Below are positions 33,762 through 40,363 of a stretch of 40,363 bases of DNA, one piece after another. The DNA is from an uncultured Pelagibacteraceae bacterium (lineage in GTDB: Bacteria > Pseudomonadota > Alphaproteobacteria > Pelagibacterales > Pelagibacteraceae), in contig CACFYN010000005.1 of assembly GCA_902570525.1 (NCBI GenBank), positions 1 through 40,363 on the forward strand. Reading direction: 5' to 3'. The number at the start of each line of letters is the position of its first letter. Position 1 is the stretch's first letter. Under the pieces are notes generated by a model. That model searched no databases. It was not told the DNA's origin and was given only the letters and a program-made list of their open reading frames with translations. The position numbers were made by a program, and so were the translations under genes.

Positions 33762-34316
33762 TTATTTTGATTTAAAACTAATGATCTTATCAGGGTCAGA
33801 TACAGAACCGTTTGGACCCGCGCCTCTTTTAATTTTATCAACATATTCCATACCCTTTGTTACTTTTCCAAATACGGTATAGTTTCTATCTAAATGAGGA
33901 GCATCATCGAAACATATAAAAAATTGACTATTAGCACTGTTAGGATCTGATGATCTAGCCATAGATAATGTGCCTCTCAAATGTGGAATATCACTAAATT
34001 CTGCTGGAAGATCAGGAAGATCCGATCCACCCATACCAGCTCTATCCAAATTAAACTGATCAGAAGATGAATTTCCAAATCGAACGTCACCAGTTTGAGC
34101 CATAAAACCGTCTATAACTCTGTGAAATACTACATTGTCATATTTTCCTTCATTAGCTAATTTCTTAATTCTTTCTACATGTTTTGGTGCTTTATCTTCA
34201 AATAATTCAATTTCCACATCACCATCTTTTAGTTTTAGTATCATTGTATTCTCCTTTGCTATTATATTATTTGGTATTAAAAAAAATAAGATTATAATTA
34301 AAAAATTTTTATACAT
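33762..34316 (-). CDS. Peptidyl-prolyl cis-trans isomerase, cyclophilin type, periplasmic
   Basis: 184 residues. Starting at 34316 gives a signal peptide (MYKNFLIIILFFLIPNNIIA) before the cyclophilin fold (MILKLKDGDVEIELFEDKAP); an internal Met24 would give a cytosolic form, but the signal is clear. Active site: VVFHRVIDGFMAQTGD, LSMARSSDPNSANSQFFI, and HLDRNYTVFGKV. It catalyses prolyl isomerisation during periplasmic folding. Overlaps coaD by 8 bp and lies 5 bp before tgt. Confidence 0.92.
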   Translation of the reverse strand: MYKNFLIIILFFLIPNNIIAKENTMILKLKDGDVEIELFEDKAPKHVERIKKLANEGKYDNVVFHRVIDGFMAQTGDVRFGNSSSDQFNLDRAGMGGSDLPDLPAEFSDIPHLRGTLSMARSSDPNSANSQFFICFDDAPHLDRNYTVFGKVTKGMEYVDKIKRGAGPNGSVSDPDKIISFKSK

Positions 34317-34803
34317 ATTTATTTTTGAGAGCTTTGATAGTACTTGGTGTAGTAAATTTTTTTATATTACCTCCAAGTTCTATAATTTCTTTTACAAAAT
34401 TTGATGATATTATTTGATTTTCGATATCAGACATTAAAAACATTGTTTCAATATTATTATCTAAATTTTTGTTCATCCCTGCTAATTGATATTCATATTC
34501 AAAATCAGAAACAGCTCTTAACCCTCTTAAAATAATTTTTGATTTCATTTTTTTACACAATTGTGTAGTCAAAGAATTAAATGTAATTACTTTTACTTTT
34601 TTTGAATTAAATTTTAAATCTTTGTATAAAGCATTTTCAACAATTTCCAATCTTTCATTAGAATTAAAAAGATAATTTTTACTACTGTTTTCGGATATTG
34701 CTACAATGACAGTATCAACAATTTTTAAAGCTTTTTTAATTAAGTCTATATGTCCATAAGTAATAGGATCAAAAGTTCCTGGATATAGTACGTTTCTTTT
34801 CAT
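34309..34803 (-). CDS. coaD: Phosphopantetheine adenylyltransferase
   Basis: 164 residues; penultimate step of coenzyme A synthesis, transferring AMP to 4'-phosphopantetheine. Nucleotidyltransferase motif YPGTFDPITYGHIDLIKKA, RGLRAVSDFEYEYQLAGMN, and ISSNFVKEIIELGG (ISSTxVR-like). Shares one base with gyrA, an arrangement typical of alphaproteobacteria. Confidence 0.95.
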   Translation of the reverse strand: MKRNVLYPGTFDPITYGHIDLIKKALKIVDTVIVAISENSSKNYLFNSNERLEIVENALYKDLKFNSKKVKVITFNSLTTQLCKKMKSKIILRGLRAVSDFEYEYQLAGMNKNLDNNIETMFLMSDIENQIISSNFVKEIIELGGNIKKFTTPSTIKALKNKYV

Positions 34804-37385
34804 TATATTAAATTATCATCAATTTTAATTGCTGAAACTACTTTTTCATCACCACTTAATTTAATAATTCTAACACCTTGAGTGTTTCTTCCTGCCACTC
34901 TTATTTCTTTAACTCCAACTCTTATTACACGACCTGTATTGGTGGAAATTAAAATGTCATCTCCTTCAACAACTGGAAAGGAAGATGAAACATCCCCATT
35001 TCTAGTTGAATTTACAATACCAATTATACCTTTTCCTCCTCTGTTAGTTACTCTAAAATCGTAATGAGAGGTTCTTTTTCCATACCCGTTTTCTGTAATA
35101 GATAACAAAAATTTTTGTTTAGCATCTACTTCTGCTTTATTATCAGATCCATTTTTACCATTTTTTTTAGCTTTGGAGTCATGATCAATAATAGACAATG
35201 AAACAATACTGTCGTTTTGTGCAAGATTAATGCCTCTAATGCCTTTTGAAGACCTGCCTTTAAAAATTCTTAATTTTTTTGCTTCAAATCTGATACATTT
35301 ACCTAGTCTAGTGCTAAGAACTATATCTTTATCATCATCGCAAATTTTTACCCCTATAATTTTGTCATCAGAGTCAAGTTTCATGGCAATTTTTCCAGCA
35401 GTATTAATTGAGGAGAAATCCTCAATGCTATTTTTTCTTATTTTGCCTTTGGAAGTTGCAAATATTATATGCATATTTTTTGATTGATTATCTTTGTCTG
35501 GAAAAGGCATAATAGAGCTAATAGATTGGTGATTTTTTAAAGGTAAAATATTAAAAAGAGATTTTCCTTTAGACGAAGCAGAACCTTCAGGTATTTTCCA
35601 AGCTTTTATTTTATATACCAATCCTTCGGTAGAGAAGAATAATACTGGGGTATGAGTGTTAACTGATAATGTCTGTACAACAGAATCTTCATTTCTTGTT
35701 TTGATACCTGATTTACCTTTGCCACCTCTTTTCTGTTTTTTTACATTACTTAAAGAACTTCTTTTAATATAACCTTGAATTGTAACTGTAATTAATACTG
35801 CCTCTTTTTGTATGGTCTCTTCAATATCATAATTTAATACAGCATCAATAATTTTAGTTCTACGAGGCTCAGAATATTTATCTTTAATAATTTTAAGCTC
35901 GTCACTGATAACTTTCATAAGTTCTTTTTTTGAATTAATTATTTTTTTAAAATTCACAATTAACTCAGATAATTTTTTTATTTCTATTTCAATTTCCTGA
36001 ATTCCAAGTGCAGTTAACTTTTGTAATCTCAATTCTAGAATTGATATAACTTGAGATTGACTTAATGAGTAGCTTCCAGAAATATTTTTATTTTCAATTA
36101 ATTTAATAAATTTTGTAGTCTTTGAAATTTTCCACTTAGTTTTTAACAATTGGTTTTTTGCTTCATCTGGAGATTTAGATGAACGAATAATTTTTATAAT
36201 TTTATCTAAATTTTCAACTGCAACAGTTAAACCAATTAATATATGTGCTCTTTCTTCAGCCTTTTGTAAATCAAATTTAGTTCTTTTAATTACAACATCT
36301 TCTCTAAATTCTAAGAAATTTTCCAAAAAATCTTTAAGTGAACAATTTTGTGGTTTTTGATTTACAATTGCTAAAGTGTTAAATCCAAATGAACTTTCTA
36401 TTGCAGTAAATTTGTATAGCTGTCTTTTGACAGTTTCTGGTTCAACACCTCGCCTTAAATCTATAGATACACGAATTCCCTCTCTGTTTGACTCATCTCT
36501 AATATCGCTTATCCCTTCAATCTTTTTATCTCTTACAAGCTCTACTATTCTCTCATTCAATGTAGCTTTATTTACTTGATAAGGCACAGAAGTTATTACT
36601 ATTCTCTCTTTATTATTTTTTATTTGTTCTATTTTGATATCTCCTCTAATTTTAAAAGATCCTCTTCCACTTTTGTAACCTTCTTTAATTATATTTTTTC
36701 CTATAATTGTGCCACCTGTTGGAAAGTCTGGTCCTGGTATATGCTTCATTAACTCATTAAGTTTGATATCTCGGTTTCCTATCAGTGCGAGCGTTCCGTC
36801 AATTACTTCACCGAGGTTATGTGGTGGTATACTGGTTGCCATACCAACTGCGATTCCTCCCGCACCATTTACTAATAGATTAGGGTATTGTGCGGGTAAA
36901 ACAACGGGTTCGACCTCAGTTTCATCATAATTGCTTTTAAAACTAACTGTATTTTTTTCTATATCATCTATTAAATATTGAGAGATTTTTGATAATTTAG
37001 TTTCAGTATATCTCATTGCTGCAGGTGGATCACCGTCGATTGACCCAAAATTACCTTGTCCATCAATCAATGGTAGACTCATAGAAAAATCTTGCACCAT
37101 TCTAACGAGGGCGTCATATACTGCTTGATCTCCGTGTGGATGGTACTTACCGATTACATCACCAACAACACGTGCAGATTTACGAAATTGTTTTGACCAA
37201 TCAAAACCTCCTTTATACATCGCATACAAAATTCTTCGATGTACAGGTTTCAAACCATCTCTTACATCGGGAAGAGCTCTACTAACTATAACGCTCATAG
37301 CATATGATAAATATGATGAACTTATCTCATCATACATTGCTATTGGTTTAATATTTGATTTTTCGCTATCCTGAATTTTTTCCAT
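34803..37385 (-). CDS. gyrA: DNA gyrase subunit A
   Basis: 860 residues; breakage-reunion subunit introducing negative supercoils. Catalytic Tyr126 lies in AAMRYTETK. The quinolone pocket reads [16 protein letters not shown]: Gln87 stands where E. coli has Ser83, and Asp91 matches Asp87. The GyrA box is [10 protein letters not shown], near residue 560. The C-terminal beta-pinwheel repeats are complete, with a lysine-rich insertion (about 735-755, [19 protein letters not shown]). Downstream coaD shares one base; upstream ssb is 5 bp away. Confidence 0.97.
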   Translation of the reverse strand: MEKIQDSEKSNIKPIAMYDEISSSYLSYAMSVIVSRALPDVRDGLKPVHRRILYAMYKGGFDWSKQFRKSARVVGDVIGKYHPHGDQAVYDALVRMVQDFSMSLPLIDGQGNFGSIDGDPPAAMRYTETKLSKISQYLIDDIEKNTVSFKSNYDETEVEPVVLPAQYPNLLVNGAGGIAVGMATSIPPHNLGEVIDGTLALIGNRDIKLNELMKHIPGPDFPTGGTIIGKNIIKEGYKSGRGSFKIRGDIKIEQIKNNKERIVITSVPYQVNKATLNERIVELVRDKKIEGISDIRDESNREGIRVSIDLRRGVEPETVKRQLYKFTAIESSFGFNTLAIVNQKPQNCSLKDFLENFLEFREDVVIKRTKFDLQKAEERAHILIGLTVAVENLDKIIKIIRSSKSPDEAKNQLLKTKWKISKTTKFIKLIENKNISGSYSLSQSQVISILELRLQKLTALGIQEIEIEIKKLSELIVNFKKIINSKKELMKVISDELKIIKDKYSEPRRTKIIDAVLNYDIEETIQKEAVLITVTIQGYIKRSSLSNVKKQKRGGKGKSGIKTRNEDSVVQTLSVNTHTPVLFFSTEGLVYKIKAWKIPEGSASSKGKSLFNILPLKNHQSISSIMPFPDKDNQSKNMHIIFATSKGKIRKNSIEDFSSINTAGKIAMKLDSDDKIIGVKICDDDKDIVLSTRLGKCIRFEAKKLRIFKGRSSKGIRGINLAQNDSIVSLSIIDHDSKAKKNGKNGSDNKAEVDAKQKFLLSITENGYGKRTSHYDFRVTNRGGKGIIGIVNSTRNGDVSSSFPVVEGDDILISTNTGRVIRVGVKEIRVAGRNTQGVRIIKLSGDEKVVSAIKIDDNLI

Positions 37386-37390
37386 AAAAA

Positions 37391-37843
37391 TTAAAACGGA
37401 ATATCGTCATCAAGATCAGCTGACATATCTTGAGAGATTTCATCATCAGACTTATTCTTATTTTGAATAGGTGTGCCGGTATTAGAATTACTACCACCCA
37501 ACATCGTAAGAGATGAATTGTATCCCTGAATAAGAATTTCTGTTGAATATTTATCTTGGCCAGATTGCTCGTCTTTCCATTTTCTAGTAGTTAATTGACC
37601 CTCAACATAAATTTGTGCACCTTTTTTTAAGTATTGTTGAACTACATTAACTAGACCTTCATTAAATACAACTATACGGTGCCACTCTGTTTTTTCTTTT
37701 TTTTCGCCCGTATTCTTATCTTTCCAGGACTGACTTGTTGCAAGGCTCAATCTTGCAACGCTTTTACCATTGACCATTTGCTTAATTTCTGGGTCTGCGC
37801 CCAAACGGCCAATTAATAATACTTTATTTAAGCTTCCTGCCAT
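37391..37843 (-). CDS. ssb: Single-stranded DNA-binding protein
   Basis: 150 residues; tetrameric OB-fold protein that coats single-stranded DNA. Opening [21 protein letters not shown], core [23 protein letters not shown] and [13 protein letters not shown], then a polar linker and the conserved acidic tip DLDDDIPF that recruits RecG, RecQ and others. Divergent from uvrA over 91 bp, a common arrangement. Confidence 0.97.
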   Translation of the reverse strand: MAGSLNKVLLIGRLGADPEIKQMVNGKSVARLSLATSQSWKDKNTGEKKEKTEWHRIVVFNEGLVNVVQQYLKKGAQIYVEGQLTTRKWKDEQSGQDKYSTEILIQGYNSSLTMLGGSNSNTGTPIQNKNKSDDEISQDMSADLDDDIPF

Positions 37844-37934
37844 AATATTTTAATGAAGATATAAATAATACTTATATATTTATATCATAAATACGAGTGA
37901 ATATTAATTTTATTTATTTAAAGCAACAAAAAAT

Positions 37935-40363
37935 ATGCTCAAAAACATAGTTATTAAAGGCGCAAAAGAACATAATTTAAAGAATATATCTTTAGAAGTT
38001 CCAAAAAATAAATTTGTTGTTATTACTGGCCTTTCCGGGTCAGGAAAATCATCATTAGCGTTCGACACAATCTATGCTGAAGGTCAAAGAAGATATGTTG
38101 AAAGTTTATCAGCATATGCAAGACAGTTTTTAGATAAGATGAAAAAGCCTAATGTGGATCTTATAGAGGGTTTAAGCCCAGCCATATCTATAGAACAAAA
38201 AAACACGTCTAAAAATCCAAGATCTACAGTAGCCACGGTGACAGAAATTTATGATTACATGAGAGTTTTGTTTGCTAGAGTTGGTATACCCTACTCTCCC
38301 TTTACAGGTAAAAGAATCCAGTCTCAAACAATTTCTCAAATGGTCGATAAAATAAAAGAATTACCAAAGAAAAGTACAATTTATTTATTTTCACCTGTTG
38401 TAAGAGGAAGAAAAGGTGAATACAGGAAAGAAATTCAAGGATATAAAAAAAGAGGTTTCAGAAAAATTAAAATTGATGGAACTATATATGAAATTGATAA
38501 AGTCCCTGAATTAAATAAAAAACTAAAACATGATATTAATATTTTAGTTGACAGAATAGTTCTTAATTCATCTCTAGGAAATAGATTAGCAGAAAGCATT
38601 GAGGTTGCTCTTAATTTATCAAATGGTTTACTTTTTGTAGAATACGAAAATGAAACATTGCCAAAAAATTTAAGAAAAACAGAAAAATTAATTTTTTCGT
38701 CTAAATTTGCGTGTCCAGAAAGTGGTTTTACAATAGAGGAAATTGAACCAAGATTATTTTCTTTTAATAGTCCCTACGGTGCATGTGCTGAATGTGAGGG
38801 TATTGGGGTAAAACTAAATGTTGATCCAAATTTGGTTGTTCCTGATGAAAAGAAATCAATTGCAGACGGTGCGATAGAACCTTGGTCAAAATCTTCATCT
38901 TTGTATTATGCTCAAACACTATCATCGTTAGCTAAACATTATAAATTTTCACTCAATGACAAATGGCAAAAATTACCAAAAAAAATCAAAGATATAATAC
39001 TTTTTGGGTCTGACGATGAGGAAATTAAATTTTCTTATGATGATGGTTATGAGAAATACTCTCATAAGAAAACCTTTGAAGGTGTAGTTAATAATCTTGA
39101 AAGAAGGTATTTAGAAACCGATAGTGATTGGAAAAGAGAAGAGATTTCTCAATATCAATCCGACTCAAAATGTGAAGTTTGTAAAGGTTTCAGATTAAAA
39201 GAGGAAGCATTGTGTATAAAAATAAATGATCATCACATAAGCGAGATAACAGAAAAATCAATAATAGAAGCTCAAAAATGGTTTAAAAGTCTTGAACTAA
39301 ATCTAAATTCAAGAGAACTAAAAATCGCTCAGCACATCCTTAAAGAGATTAATGAAAGATTAAGTTTCTTATTAAACGTTGGATTAGATTATTTAACCTT
39401 ATCTAGAGAATCAGGAACACTTTCGGGCGGAGAGGCCCAAAGAATAAGGTTAGCTTCTCAAATTGGATCAGGATTAACTGGAGTTCTATATGTTTTGGAT
39501 GAACCTTCTATTGGTTTACATCAAAAAGATAACGTAAAATTAATTAATGCATTAAAAAGATTAAGGGATTTAGGTAACACGGTTATAGTAGTTGAACACG
39601 ATACCGAAACAATGGAAAATGCTGATCATATTATTGATCTAGGGCCAGAAGCTGGAAGTAAAGGAGGAATTGTTGTTGCTGAAGGTGAATATAAAGAAAT
39701 ATTATCAAATGAAAATAGTATAACTGGTAAATATTTATCTAACAAAAAATTTATTCCAATACCCAAAGGAAGAAAATTAGCGAAAAACGGAAGATTCCTT
39801 GAAATTGGTGGGGCAACTGGAAATAATTTAAAAAATATTGATTTAAAAATACCTTTTGGTTGCTTTACTTGTGTAACGGGAGTATCAGGAAGCGGTAAGT
39901 CCACTTTAATACTTCAAACATTGTATAATGCATTAAATCTTAGTTTAAATAATAACAAAACTAGAAAAATTCCTATGCCATTTAAACGTTTTAAAGGAAT
40001 TGAATTAGTTGATAAAATTATTAATATCGACCAGTCACCTATCGGTAGAACACCAAGATCAAATCCGGCAACATATACAGGTGCATTCGGCCCAATAAGA
40101 GATTGGTTTACAAATCTTCCAGAAGCAAAAAGTCGAGGATATAAACCAGGTCGTTTTTCATTTAATGTAAAAGGTGGAAGATGTGAAGCTTGTGAAGGTG
40201 ATGGAGTAATAACTTACGAAATGCACTTTTTACCAGATGTTTATATTACATGTGATGAATGTAAGGGTAGCAGATATAACAGAGAAACACTTGAAATTAA
40301 ATTTAAAGATAAAAGTATTGCAGATGTGCTAAACATGACTGTAGACGAAGGATGTGATTATTT
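37935..40363 (+). CDS. uvrA: UvrABC excinuclease subunit A (3' end outside window)
   Basis: ATG at 37935, open to the edge: 809 complete codons of an expected 940-955. Nucleotide-excision-repair damage sensor with two ABC modules. First Walker [15 protein letters not shown] (near residue 35); zinc-hook region [18 protein letters not shown] ending in ACAECEGIG, in which the second cysteine is Ser, a form I associate with alphaproteobacterial UvrA. First signature [16 protein letters not shown] with [12 protein letters not shown]. Second Walker [13 protein letters not shown], second zinc module CEACEGDG and [10 protein letters not shown]. The visible frame ends in the [10 protein letters not shown] region. 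I saw no LexA-like box in the 91-bp upstream gap. Confidence 0.96.
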   Translation, partial: MLKNIVIKGAKEHNLKNISLEVPKNKFVVITGLSGSGKSSLAFDTIYAEGQRRYVESLSAYARQFLDKMKKPNVDLIEGLSPAISIEQKNTSKNPRSTVATVTEIYDYMRVLFARVGIPYSPFTGKRIQSQTISQMVDKIKELPKKSTIYLFSPVVRGRKGEYRKEIQGYKKRGFRKIKIDGTIYEIDKVPELNKKLKHDINILVDRIVLNSSLGNRLAESIEVALNLSNGLLFVEYENETLPKNLRKTEKLIFSSKFACPESGFTIEEIEPRLFSFNSPYGACAECEGIGVKLNVDPNLVVPDEKKSIADGAIEPWSKSSSLYYAQTLSSLAKHYKFSLNDKWQKLPKKIKDIILFGSDDEEIKFSYDDGYEKYSHKKTFEGVVNNLERRYLETDSDWKREEISQYQSDSKCEVCKGFRLKEEALCIKINDHHISEITEKSIIEAQKWFKSLELNLNSRELKIAQHILKEINERLSFLLNVGLDYLTLSRESGTLSGGEAQRIRLASQIGSGLTGVLYVLDEPSIGLHQKDNVKLINALKRLRDLGNTVIVVEHDTETMENADHIIDLGPEAGSKGGIVVAEGEYKEILSNENSITGKYLSNKKFIPIPKGRKLAKNGRFLEIGGATGNNLKNIDLKIPFGCFTCVTGVSGSGKSTLILQTLYNALNLSLNNNKTRKIPMPFKRFKGIELVDKIINIDQSPIGRTPRSNPATYTGAFGPIRDWFTNLPEAKSRGYKPGRFSFNVKGGRCEACEGDGVITYEMHFLPDVYITCDECKGSRYNRETLEIKFKDKSIADVLNMTVDEGCDY

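Noticed and set aside
38690-38815. Missing second cysteine in the first UvrA zinc module
   Set aside because: The CPxSGFTI form is, to my knowledge, usual in alphaproteobacterial UvrA and not a special loss here.

Overview
The window is about 40 kb of AT-rich (roughly 30% GC by eye), tightly packed chromosome. Gene content, gene order and protein style (short intergenic gaps, many ATGA/TAATG overlaps, lysine/asparagine/isoleucine-rich proteins, an NDUFS4-type complex I subunit, a Cox15-type heme A synthase, a class II FBPase) point to a SAR11 alphaproteobacterium (Pelagibacter-like). This assignment rests on protein recognition, not a database search.

Layout. 1-7.6 kb: end of ctaA, metY (opposite strand), rplM-rpsI, then a translationally coupled run argC - a 58-aa lipoprotein - hom - AEC transporter - EamA transporter. 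7.6-8.85 kb: the least ordinary part. It holds a 460-bp near-empty stretch with a 28-bp palindrome and a possible 38-aa membrane peptide, a short ogt-type DNA-repair gene, a GC-rich (about 61%) island that looks like a structured RNA on the minus strand, a 54-aa two-helix membrane protein, and a promoter with a large dyad in front of an integrase. 8.85-15.5 kb: a probable genomic island with a tyrosine recombinase, a GT11 fucosyltransferase-like protein, a GT2, a Gfo/Idh/MocA oxidoreductase, a double glycosyltransferase, an LpxA-like acyltransferase and a GIY-YIG protein. It ends at tRNA-Glu and probably builds or decorates a surface polysaccharide.

15.5-20.2 kb: glpX, an SbmA/BacA-like transporter, NDUFS4-like protein, tRNA-Pro, then a zinc-ribbon membrane protein, nhaA and an exported glutathione peroxidase. 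20.2-28.5 kb: nine minus-strand genes in one overlapping run, from rarD through three cell-wall genes (mltB, rlpA-like, D,D-carboxypeptidase) to tmk, holB, metG, tatD and a metallo-beta-lactamase-fold hydrolase. 28.6-40.4 kb: tRNA-Ser, sdhE, recG, a DUF502 membrane protein, an M48 protease, tRNA-Lys, the run tgt-cyclophilin-coaD-gyrA-ssb, and uvrA, which runs off the right edge.

Most of the window is ordinary SAR11 core genome. Points of interest are the GC-rich RNA candidate, the dyad over the integrase promoter, three very small genes, coding sequences that begin 2 and 5 nt after tRNA CCA ends, a Tgt that has lost zinc-ligand cysteines, and GyrA with Gln at the quinolone-resistance serine position.
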